Origin: an uncultured Nonlabens sp.
Lineage (GTDB): Bacteria; Bacteroidota; Bacteroidia; Flavobacteriales; Flavobacteriaceae
Direction: 5' to 3'
DNA: 60,127 nucleotides
NCBI RefSeq assembly: GCF_947495285.1
Contig: NZ_CANLXZ010000019.1
Span: 1-60,127, forward strand
The translations under genes and the position numbers were made by a program. Shown in pieces: positions 34,441 through 42,643 of this stretch. Every line of letters starts with the position of its first letter. Within the stretch, counting starts at the first letter, position 1. Below the pieces are notes generated by a model. The model was not told the origin of the DNA, made no database searches, and worked only from the letters and a program-made list of their open reading frames with translations.

Positions 34441-35517
34441 TTGTACTTGAAAAATTATTACTTTTTACTGTTTGCTTTATGTTCTGCATGTGCTCATGCG
34501 CAGACCTCTAGAGCCTATTCTAACGAATTTTTAAATATAGGAGTAGATGCCGCAGCCTTAGGAATGAGTAATGCTGTAGTAGCTAGTACAGATAATGTAA
34601 ACTCTGTTTACTGGAATCCTGCTGGATTAATAAAAATGGAAGAGCAAGAACTGTCCTTAATGCACTCTAGCTATTTTGCAAACATTGCTCAATTTAATTA
34701 CGGCGCATATGCGATGCCTATAGATAATCAAAGTGCATTCGGCTTTTCTGTGGTACGATTTTCTGTAGATGACATTTTAAACACCACACAACTTATAGAC
34801 GATCAAGGAAATATAAACTACGACCGCATTTCTACCTTTTCTACAGCAGACTGGGCTTTTACATTCTCCTATGCTAGAGAATTAAAATTAGATGGCTTTT
34901 CTTATGGCGCAAATGCTAAGGTTATACGCCGTGTCATAGGAGAATTTGCAAGCTCTTGGGGTTTTGGATTTGATGTAGGATTACAGTTTAAACGTGGTGA
35001 CTGGCAGGTAGGTATTATGGCACGCGATATAACTACTACCTATAACACATGGGCTATCGATGAAGAGAAGTTTTCCGAAATAAGTGATGCCGTAGAAAAT
35101 CAAAATCAAGAATTACCAGAAACTACCGAGATTACATTACCTAAATTACAACTAGGACTCGCGAGAACGTTTACATTTCACTACGACCATGTTCTTACTG
35201 CCGAGGTTGATTTAAACATGCGTTTCATACAGACTAACGACATATTCTCTAGCAGTGCCGTAAGTGCTACTCCAGCGCTAGGCCTAGAATATGGATTTAC
35301 AGACTTAGTTTTTGTACGCGCCGGAGTAGGAAATTTTCAAAACATACAACAACTAGACGGCAACGATAGTGTTACCCTACAACCCAATATAGGTATAGGT
35401 TTTAAATACAAAGGAATCGCAGTAGATTATGCACTTACCGATATAGGAGATTCTAGCGAGGCGCTGTATTCTAATGTCTTTTCAGTAAATATCGACCTAT
35501 CTGTTTTCAGTAAATAA
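34441..35517 (+). CDS. PorV/PorQ family outer-membrane protein
   Basis: This 358-residue outer-membrane beta-barrel has a signal peptide (about 1-20, ending CAHAQ). The conserved start of the mature protein (FLNIGVDAAALGMSNAVVAS) and NSVYWNPAGL are the markers of the PorV/PorQ family, which includes type IX secretion components. The C-terminus has repeated barrel strands (NIGIGFKYKGIAVDYAL). It is not clearly PorV or PorQ itself. The only start that keeps the signal peptide is a TTG (34441, or 34447 in frame). A gap of 69 bp separates it from lnt. Confidence 0.85.
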   Translation: MYLKNYYFLLFALCSACAHAQTSRAYSNEFLNIGVDAAALGMSNAVVASTDNVNSVYWNPAGLIKMEEQELSLMHSSYFANIAQFNYGAYAMPIDNQSAFGFSVVRFSVDDILNTTQLIDDQGNINYDRISTFSTADWAFTFSYARELKLDGFSYGANAKVIRRVIGEFASSWGFGFDVGLQFKRGDWQVGIMARDITTTYNTWAIDEEKFSEISDAVENQNQELPETTEITLPKLQLGLARTFTFHYDHVLTAEVDLNMRFIQTNDIFSSSAVSATPALGLEYGFTDLVFVRAGVGNFQNIQQLDGNDSVTLQPNIGIGFKYKGIAVDYALTDIGDSSEALYSNVFSVNIDLSVFSK

Positions 35518-35586
35518 AAGATTAACTTCTTATTCGATTTTTAGTTGACTGCAAAGACCTTAACTTAGCAACAGATAAATTTATAC

Positions 35587-37212
35587 ATGAAAATTACCAG
35601 CATATTACTAGCCATTTTATCAGGAATTCTATTATGGCTAGGATGGCCTACCTATGGATTTGCAGGATTATTATTTATCGCATTGGTCCCATTACTTATT
35701 TCAGAACGTAAATTGCGTTTAAGCGACAGTAAAAACATCGCTGGAAAAGTATTTCTCCATTCCTATCTCACTTTTTTTATCTGGAATATCGCCACTACAT
35801 ACTGGTTATATTTCTCCACGCCATTTGGTATGTGGTTTGCTGTTTTAGTAAATACAGCGTTAATGAGTCTGGTTTTCTTAGGTTATCATTACCTAGCTAG
35901 AAAAGCAACACAAGGCGCAGCACTTACCTTTCTCGCCTGTTTATGGATCAGTTTTGAGAGATTGCATTTAGACTGGGATTTTTCATGGCCTTGGCTCAAT
36001 TTAGGAAACGGTTTTAGTGAGACCACCTCATGGATTCAGTGGTATGAATATACGGGCACCTTCGGCGGTTCTTTATGGATATGGCTGGTTAATATATTTA
36101 TTTTTGTTGCTGTGTTACGCTTTCGCGAAAGCGGACTTACCACAAGGCGAAAATTCATTATCAAACGCTCTCTAGTACTTACAGCTATAATAGCAATTCC
36201 TGTACTTATATCACAAGCCCTCATCATAGAGAGCATACCTTTTCAAAAAGATGGTGGTACTAACGTGGTGATCGTACAACCTAATATTGATCCATATGAG
36301 GAGAAATATTACCTGAATAACGATAGTATTATAAAAACTATTATGAGTCTGGCAAAACCAGAAATGGACCAGTTTACCGACCTAATTATTACACCAGAAA
36401 CTGTACTAGCAGATGACGTACGATTGAATAATCTCACTCAACTTAAATTTAATCCAACTGTTCTCTCTATAAGACAAGAGTTATATGATTATCCTAATGT
36501 TAATTATCTAGGTGGTGTTGCTATAGATGAGGTATTTACAGATAAGCGCAGAGCGACTGGTCGTACTAATTTATTTAGAGATGGGAGAACGTTTTACAAT
36601 AGTTACAATAGCGCTATGTTTCTATCTGCTGGTGGGCCATTAGGATTATATAATAAATCAAAACTAGTCGTAGGTGTTGAAAATTTTCCTTACAAGGGAA
36701 TACTGCAACCCATTTTAGGGGACGTTATGCTAGATTTAGGCGGCACCGTTTCTACAAAGACTATACAAGAAGATAGAACTGTTTTTAAAACTATAGATGC
36801 TACCGTGGTTGCTCCTGTAATATGCTATGAGTCTGTTTATGGAGAGTATGTAACTGAATTTGTGAAAAATGGTGCTCAGGTTCTAGCTATTATAACTAAC
36901 GATGCCTGGTGGAATGAGACTCAAGGCCATAAACAACATTTAAGTCTGGCTAGATTGCGAGCTATCGAGAATAGAAGATGGATAGCGCGCAGTGCTAATA
37001 CTGGAATAAGTGCTATTATAGATGATCGTGGCGTTATTAAAAAATCACTGGGATATGAAAAGCAAGGTGTTTTAAAAGGAACATTACTTCCTAAAACAGA
37101 ACTTACATTTTACACTATTCATGGAGATTATATTGCTAGAATAGCAACTGTCATGGGACTATTTGTACTTCTATTCAGTATTTTTAGAAGAGGAAAAATG
37201 CAGAGAAAATAG
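35587..37212 (+). CDS. lnt: Apolipoprotein N-acyltransferase
   Basis: Lnt adds the third acyl chain to lipoproteins in the inner membrane. The 541-residue protein has about six N-terminal helices, then a nitrilase domain in the periplasm and a last helix. The catalytic triad is visible: Glu in ITPETVL (about 270), Lys in YNKSKLV (about 357) and Cys in APVICYESVYGEY (about 413). The palindrome encodes RFRES in the cytoplasmic loop between helices near residue 180. Confidence 0.95.
   Translation: MKITSILLAILSGILLWLGWPTYGFAGLLFIALVPLLISERKLRLSDSKNIAGKVFLHSYLTFFIWNIATTYWLYFSTPFGMWFAVLVNTALMSLVFLGYHYLARKATQGAALTFLACLWISFERLHLDWDFSWPWLNLGNGFSETTSWIQWYEYTGTFGGSLWIWLVNIFIFVAVLRFRESGLTTRRKFIIKRSLVLTAIIAIPVLISQALIIESIPFQKDGGTNVVIVQPNIDPYEEKYYLNNDSIIKTIMSLAKPEMDQFTDLIITPETVLADDVRLNNLTQLKFNPTVLSIRQELYDYPNVNYLGGVAIDEVFTDKRRATGRTNLFRDGRTFYNSYNSAMFLSAGGPLGLYNKSKLVVGVENFPYKGILQPILGDVMLDLGGTVSTKTIQEDRTVFKTIDATVVAPVICYESVYGEYVTEFVKNGAQVLAIITNDAWWNETQGHKQHLSLARLRAIENRRWIARSANTGISAIIDDRGVIKKSLGYEKQGVLKGTLLPKTELTFYTIHGDYIARIATVMGLFVLLFSIFRRGKMQRK
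36118..36133. repeat. Dispersed 16-bp palindrome, copy 9 (in lnt)
   Basis: Exact CGCTTTCGCGAAAGCG, read in a second frame as L-RFRES-G in a loop between membrane helices of Lnt. Confidence 0.97.
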
Positions 37213-37255
37213 TAGGAATCGTTAATAAGTAAATTATTACCTATCTAGTTAAAAT

Positions 37256-38641
37256 CTATTGTCCTTTAAAGAAAATAATGGTACTCAGGGTTTTTACTAC
37301 TATTCTTATATCTAAAAACACACTGCGTTTTTTAATATAATAAAGGTCGTACTGTAGTTTTCTTAAATGATCTTCGTCCGTAACGCCATACTTGGTTTTT
37401 ACTTGTGCCCAACCTGTAAGACCTGGTTTTATCACGTGACGAGTTTCATAAAATGGAATTTTTTCTGACAGTTGTTCTACAAAAACCTCTCTCTCTGGTC
37501 TAGGACCTATTACACTCATTTCTCCTTTAAATATATTTAAAAACTGTGGAAATTCATCTATACGCGTTGCTCTTAAAAACTTACCGAATTTTGTAATACG
37601 TGCGTCATTAACTACGGCAAACTGTGCTCCAGATTTTTCTGCATCGGTAACCATTGATCTAAATTTTATAATCTTGAATAGCTTTCTATTCATACCTACA
37701 CGTTCTTGTGTATAAAATAGAGGGCCTTTATTACCTATTAAATTACCCAAGAATACTACTGGTATTAAAAGTAAAGTCACTATAATACCTAATACAGAAG
37801 CTAACAAATCAAATAAACGATGGTATACTAGGTACAATCTATTTTGATTATTACGTGCAAATGGAAAGTATCTATAAAAATCCTTACCTACATATTGTAC
37901 TGGTACTCTATCTGTCATTTCTTCATATACCTGTGTATATTCTCTTACAGAATAACCATTTTCTACTAATTCAATAAGCCATTTATAAAGATGAGAAGTT
38001 ATTCCATTCACCTCATTACTAGCTACTACTATCTCTGTAACCGACTGGTCATGCAATAATTCATGTGCATTTTTTATACTTATAGCTTTTACACCTACTA
38101 TATGACCTTGTTCTATGTTAGAACCTGTATTAATAAAACCGCTTATTTTATAATTAGGATCTACGTCTTGCAAGTTTTGGGCTACCATAGCCGCATCACT
38201 AGAGTCTGCAATAATGATTATATTTTTATTAAATCTAGAACTAGCAAAAAGCTTTATATAAAGTGTTCTCCATAAAAGCAATGGAACGGTAACCGCTAGA
38301 TAAAAGTATAAAATCTGTATTCTATTTTCAGGTAACACTGGTGTAAAGAATGGTGTCAGTAAATATACTAACGACGTTACAGATCCTGTACTTATAGCAC
38401 CTCTCAACGTATCGGTAATACGACTGGCTCTTTGAAGATTATACATTTCAAAAACTGTGGCAAAAAATAATAAATAACCTGAGAGAATCACAGACCACAA
38501 CCACTGTCGCTCATTGATTAAGAAATAATCAAATTGAAATATAATTCCTAATAAATACAACGCAATTAAAACTACTGTAACATCTATGATACGCAACAGT
38601 ATTTTACGTTCAGACATTTCAAAATGAATAGGTTTTGACAC
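37256..38641 (-). CDS. Polyprenyl glycosylphosphotransferase (WcaJ-like)
   Basis: This initiating enzyme of exopolysaccharide or capsule synthesis places a sugar-1-phosphate on undecaprenyl phosphate. Four N-terminal helices and a Rossmann-like CoA-binding-type domain (about 130-250) precede the conserved transferase domain: FDLLASVLGIIVTLLLIPVV, FKIIKFRSMVTDAEKSG, FGKFLRATRIDEFPQFLNIFKGEMSVIGPRP and GLTGWAQVK. 461 aa is normal. It is the last gene of the run ligase - glycosyltransferase - transferase. Confidence 0.93.
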   Translation of the reverse strand: MSKPIHFEMSERKILLRIIDVTVVLIALYLLGIIFQFDYFLINERQWLWSVILSGYLLFFATVFEMYNLQRASRITDTLRGAISTGSVTSLVYLLTPFFTPVLPENRIQILYFYLAVTVPLLLWRTLYIKLFASSRFNKNIIIIADSSDAAMVAQNLQDVDPNYKISGFINTGSNIEQGHIVGVKAISIKNAHELLHDQSVTEIVVASNEVNGITSHLYKWLIELVENGYSVREYTQVYEEMTDRVPVQYVGKDFYRYFPFARNNQNRLYLVYHRLFDLLASVLGIIVTLLLIPVVFLGNLIGNKGPLFYTQERVGMNRKLFKIIKFRSMVTDAEKSGAQFAVVNDARITKFGKFLRATRIDEFPQFLNIFKGEMSVIGPRPEREVFVEQLSEKIPFYETRHVIKPGLTGWAQVKTKYGVTDEDHLRKLQYDLYYIKKRSVFLDIRIVVKTLSTIIFFKGQ

Positions 38642-38675
38642 TTTGGTTAAGTTTTATATATGTAAATATACATTT

Positions 38676-39689
38676 TTATACCTTGAGCAATGTATTCCAG
38701 TCTTTACTTACTTCACTCCAAGAAAATTGCTGAGTATACTTTCTAGCCGTTAGAATGATATTATTGCACTCTAATGATTTATCTATCAATTCATTAACAG
38801 ATTCTACCATCGCATGAACATCATTATCAGGAATTAACTTACCATTAATATCATTATCGATTAAACAGGAAATACCTCCTACATTAGTGGATATGATAGG
38901 TAAACCTAATGCCATAGCCTCTATTAAGCTTACTGGTAAGTTATCAAAATGCGTAGTATTGATAAATATGTTGTGTGATTTACTTAATTCTACCCATTGT
39001 TTTTTAGATAGCAATCCTGTAAAAGTTACATCTAAGTTCATATTTTTTGCTATTGTTCTACATGTCGCTAGAGTACCGTCTTTATCTGGACCTACCATAG
39101 TTAGACTAGCCGCAGGATATTTTTCTTTAAGTTCTTTTAGAACAAATACTGCCATTTGCGGATTATAAATTTGAGCAAATGAACGTACCCAAAGTAACTT
39201 AGGTTCCTTAATAATTCTGTCTGTAAAAGGATAATTTTCTAACTCAATAAAGTTATTTATCTTAATAATATTTTGAAATCCCACTTTATTAAAAGCTAGT
39301 TTTAAAAACTCACTAGGACTGACGACCTGGTAGGCATTATCTAGAAAAAATTTAATTGCTTTAGGGTTTTTCTCTAGCCTACTAGGTAAATTACCACCAT
39401 GTAATATAGGAATATATTTAAGATTTAAAGATTTACAAATACGCGATATGGTAATCGCATACCAAAAATTCTTAGTACTATAGGTATCAATCAACACTAC
39501 GTCTGCCCATTTTCTATTTAAATAAGTCATGCGCATCATATGCAGCATGCGCTTACTTATGTTTTTAATAGAAGAAGCATATCTAACGTTATATCCTTCT
39601 TTTTCTAACAGTGGTCCTAATGTATCTATAGTTGTAGCTGTTGCACCATGTCCAGCTAGTTTATTACCTATGTAAAGAATATTATTCAT
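38676..39689 (-). CDS. Family 4-type glycosyltransferase
   Basis: This GT-B fold glycosyltransferase (337 aa) begins with NKLAGHGATATTIDTLGPLL, the usual N-terminal Gly-rich loop. In the C-terminal half it has FDNLPVSLIEAMALGLPIISTNVGGI, the E-x7-E donor-site motif of GT4 enzymes. The sugar is unknown; the neighbours indicate surface polysaccharide synthesis. It overlaps the polymerase/ligase gene by one base (TAATG), which suggests translational coupling, and precedes the WcaJ-like gene by 34 bp. Confidence 0.88.
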   Translation of the reverse strand: MNNILYIGNKLAGHGATATTIDTLGPLLEKEGYNVRYASSIKNISKRMLHMMRMTYLNRKWADVVLIDTYSTKNFWYAITISRICKSLNLKYIPILHGGNLPSRLEKNPKAIKFFLDNAYQVVSPSEFLKLAFNKVGFQNIIKINNFIELENYPFTDRIIKEPKLLWVRSFAQIYNPQMAVFVLKELKEKYPAASLTMVGPDKDGTLATCRTIAKNMNLDVTFTGLLSKKQWVELSKSHNIFINTTHFDNLPVSLIEAMALGLPIISTNVGGISCLIDNDINGKLIPDNDVHAMVESVNELIDKSLECNNIILTARKYTQQFSWSEVSKDWNTLLKV

Positions 39690-41062
39690 TAGGAAACAGC
39701 AATAATGGGTGTTTCTAACTCCGTTTTTTGTTTTTTCTTAGTCTTTGGTTTATATACATAAAGTAAAGATAATCCATAGAAAAAAGCAGGTGCTGCAACA
39801 CGCATTGCACTATGATTAATAGTTGCTATCCAGAAAATTAAAAAAGCATAAAAATAGATATTTCCTTTATATGAAAGCCGGAATATAAGTGGTGTAAATA
39901 TCAAAACCAATAAAGACAGGATACCAATACTGCCATGTTCAGAAAGCAATCTACTGGTCTCGTTATGAGAAGCAGCGAGAATACCATCTTTCTTTGCCCT
40001 GTAATATTTTACCTGCCCTGCCCCTATTCCTGCAATAGGGTTTTCTAAAAAAGCTTCTATTTCTACCGATATTAATTTTGCTCTACCAGTAGATAAATCA
40101 GACTTCACCCTTCCGGCTGCATCTTTATTTGCATAGCGTTTATCTATAAGTCCACTAGTAGCAAGAGAAGTATAACCCCATGCAAATAATAATCCTAACA
40201 CGATAACAATTAATTTTGGTAAAAATGAAAATTTAAATTCAGATCGTTTAAGAAAAAATAAAGTTCCTATTACAGCTATAATCATTAAAAAAGCTGTGAT
40301 AACTCCACCACGTGAAAAGGTCACCCAGCCTCTATACGTCATTCCTAAAAACAGAATAATATCTATAACATTAAACAACAAATTTTTAATACGTAAAAAA
40401 CGAACAAAGCAAATAAACATACCTATACCTAGAGCTGTAGCTACCTGATTAGGCCCATAGCCACCAGAAGCTGCAAAATTAGATGCGGTATCTGTAATAA
40501 CATCCCTTATGTTAGGAGTAACCACAAAAAGATAAAACATGAGCATGACTATAGGGCCTACACTCAGCTTTAAAATCTCATCTAATCGATCTGTGCTTAT
40601 CCTGCGTTGAAAACAATAAATAGCTACTATACCTAGAGTCACAGGTCCACTTAAATTAAATGCTACCGCTTTTCTTAGGGACTCTGAGATAGGTATATTT
40701 TGCGAGGCAACTATTATACTGGGAACCAACAGTAGCAAGTAAAACACAAAAGGAATGGATTTAAGAGAAAAACCTCTTAGTAAAATACCAGCGAGCATAA
40801 ATAGAATAACTATATATTTAATCATCTCATAAAAAAAGAGCGCATTATTCATACGCAAGAAAACTTCTAAGCACGATAAATAACAACATGCTAGTATAAC
40901 CTCCATGTTTTTATCAACACTAATAAGTAATCTTAAGATAAAATATATAATGGCTCCATAAAAAAACACCTTAACTAAAAATGGAAAGGCAATCATAAAG
41001 ATCGTGATCAGAATATGGCCTGCTATTAGAATCGGATACGGCAGTTTCTCAAACTTGATCAT
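39689..41062 (-). CDS. O-antigen ligase/polymerase-like membrane protein
   Basis: This is a Wzy_C/WaaL-type protein of 457 residues with about twelve helices. A large extracytoplasmic loop holds ENPIAGIGAGQVKYYRAKKDG and ASHNETSRLLSEHGSIGILSLLVL, the conserved HNxxxxxxxExG region of O-antigen ligases. It would polymerise or ligate polysaccharide repeats at the periplasmic face. No flippase (Wzx) lies in the window, so the pathway continues elsewhere. Confidence 0.85.
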   Translation of the reverse strand: MIKFEKLPYPILIAGHILITIFMIAFPFLVKVFFYGAIIYFILRLLISVDKNMEVILACCYLSCLEVFLRMNNALFFYEMIKYIVILFMLAGILLRGFSLKSIPFVFYLLLLVPSIIVASQNIPISESLRKAVAFNLSGPVTLGIVAIYCFQRRISTDRLDEILKLSVGPIVMLMFYLFVVTPNIRDVITDTASNFAASGGYGPNQVATALGIGMFICFVRFLRIKNLLFNVIDIILFLGMTYRGWVTFSRGGVITAFLMIIAVIGTLFFLKRSEFKFSFLPKLIVIVLGLLFAWGYTSLATSGLIDKRYANKDAAGRVKSDLSTGRAKLISVEIEAFLENPIAGIGAGQVKYYRAKKDGILAASHNETSRLLSEHGSIGILSLLVLIFTPLIFRLSYKGNIYFYAFLIFWIATINHSAMRVAAPAFFYGLSLLYVYKPKTKKKQKTELETPIIAVS

Positions 41063-41145
41063 TAAAAAAGGTAGGAATTAAGTGTTATAACAAGAGCAAA
41101 TTTAATGTAATAAAAATAAGGCTTATTAATTCTTTTAAATTTAGA

Positions 41146-41472
41146 TTATAACTGTGCTTTGATTTTCAGCAACTCGGCCTTTACATGTTCAAGTTTACTT
41201 ATTATTTCAAAGGTCTGAAGCTCATTTTTATGATTTTTCATATAATCTTGAGCACCATCTAGAGTAAAACCTTTTTCTTTTACTAGGTGATATATAGTTT
41301 TAAGGTTTTCTATATCTGTTTTAGAAAACTTGCGGTTACCTCTGGAATTTTTTTTAGGTTTTAAAACATCAAATTCTTTTTCCCAAAAACGCACCAAAGA
41401 TGCATTTACTTGAAATGCTTTGGTAACCTCTCCCATGGAGTAATATAATTTTTCAGGAAGTTCTATATGCAT
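41146..41472 (-). CDS. MerR family transcriptional regulator
   Basis: This 108-residue protein has a winged HTH: KLYYSMGEVTKAFQVNASLVRFWEKEF (about 8-34), then NRKFSKTDIENLKTIYHLVKEKGFTLDGAQ. It ends in a short coiled coil, without any ligand domain. It follows the M23 peptidase gene (35 bp) and precedes the polysaccharide genes (83 bp) on the same strand, so it may control them; that is inference. Confidence 0.9.
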   Translation of the reverse strand: MHIELPEKLYYSMGEVTKAFQVNASLVRFWEKEFDVLKPKKNSRGNRKFSKTDIENLKTIYHLVKEKGFTLDGAQDYMKNHKNELQTFEIISKLEHVKAELLKIKAQL

Positions 41473-41507
41473 GAATTGCTTATAACGTGTTTAAATCTAC
41501 TTTCTTA

Positions 41508-42488
41508 TTAGTCTAAAGAAATATTTTCTTGTTGCGATTTTTGTAGCAAGGCATTAAACTCATCTGGTGTTAGATTACCATAATAGAAATTAATAGGGTT
41601 AATGCGTTCATTATTTTTAGATACCTCATAATGTAAATGTGGCCCTTGTGATCTTCCAGTACTTCCTACATACCCTATAATATCACCACGTTTCACCTTT
41701 TGCCCTGGTCGTACATTATATGGTTTTGACCTTCTTAAATGCGCATAAAGAGATTTGTAACCAAATCCGTGATCTATTCTTATATGGTTTCCATAACCAG
41801 AGCTATTAGCATCTGCTCTTTTAACAATACCGTCACCTGTTGCAAAAACTGGTGTACCTCTAGGAGCGGTAAAATCCATGCCGTAATGAAATTTTCTAGT
41901 CTTATTAAAAGGATCAGTACGATAACCATAACCACTGGCCATACGTGTTAAATCTTGATTGCGCACTGGTTGTATAGCAGGTATAGAGGCCAGTAACTTC
42001 TCTTTATCTTCGGCAAGAATCACTATTTCTTCTAGCGATTGAGACTGTATGGCCGTTCTTTTTTTAAGTTTATCTATAGACTCTCTCAGGGCGATGATTT
42101 TTTTTGCACTCGGCCCATTTTCATATTCTTTATAACGATTTACCCCTCCAAAACCTGCCTGACGCTGCTCTCTAGAGATAGGATTTGCATCAAAATAAAT
42201 GCGATAAATATTATTATCGCGATCTTCTATATTTTCAATAACTGTAGAGAGTCTAGTTACATCATCCTGCACATCATCTAGTTGCAATTCTAGATACTCT
42301 ATTTTACTGCGTGATTCCTTTAATTCTGGTGATTCTATGAAAAGATCTGCAATGAAAAAACAACATAATCCAAAGCAACAACTAATTAATAGAAACAGAA
42401 AGCTACCCAAAAAAAATCTGCTTTTTTTAGTTTTAACCTTACGGTAAGAAAGAGTTTCAGAATCGTAGTAATACTTGACCTTTGACAT
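41508..42488 (-). CDS. M23 family metallopeptidase (LytM-type)
   Basis: This membrane-anchored peptidoglycan endopeptidase has 326 residues. A helix at about 25-50 is followed by a periplasmic coiled coil (about 55-95, 130-165), then the LytM domain with HYGMDFTAP (HxxxD) and GPHLHYEV. These are the zinc ligands of active M23 enzymes, so it is not a degenerate EnvC-type domain. The start region overlaps the divergent alaS promoter. Confidence 0.92.
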   Translation of the reverse strand: MSKVKYYYDSETLSYRKVKTKKSRFFLGSFLFLLISCCFGLCCFFIADLFIESPELKESRSKIEYLELQLDDVQDDVTRLSTVIENIEDRDNNIYRIYFDANPISREQRQAGFGGVNRYKEYENGPSAKKIIALRESIDKLKKRTAIQSQSLEEIVILAEDKEKLLASIPAIQPVRNQDLTRMASGYGYRTDPFNKTRKFHYGMDFTAPRGTPVFATGDGIVKRADANSSGYGNHIRIDHGFGYKSLYAHLRRSKPYNVRPGQKVKRGDIIGYVGSTGRSQGPHLHYEVSKNNERINPINFYYGNLTPDEFNALLQKSQQENISLD

Positions 42489-42510
42489 ATGGTTTATTAT
42501 GCTATTTTTG
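42482..42510 (+). promoter_or_regulatory. Promoter for alaS overlapping the M23 gene start
   Basis: TTG (42482-42484), 18-bp spacer, TATTTTTG (42503-42510). It gives an alaS leader of about 125 bases that contains palindrome copy 10. The -33 part lies inside the first codons of the divergent M23 gene. Confidence 0.5.
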
Positions 42511-42559
42511 TGATGCTTTAAGAGATAAAAATTAAGTAAAAAAAAATTAGTAGTTGTTT

Positions 42560-42575
42560 CGCTTTCGCGAAAGCG
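42560..42575. repeat. Dispersed 16-bp palindrome, copy 10 (alaS leader)
   Basis: Exact CGCTTTCGCGAAAGCG between the divergent M23 and alaS genes, 68 bp before the alaS start. Confidence 0.97.
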
Positions 42576-42643
42576 ATATTATAACAATTTTTATCACGCA
42601 CAGCAAAAATAAGAAAAATGAATTAACCGCTAGTAAAGCCATA

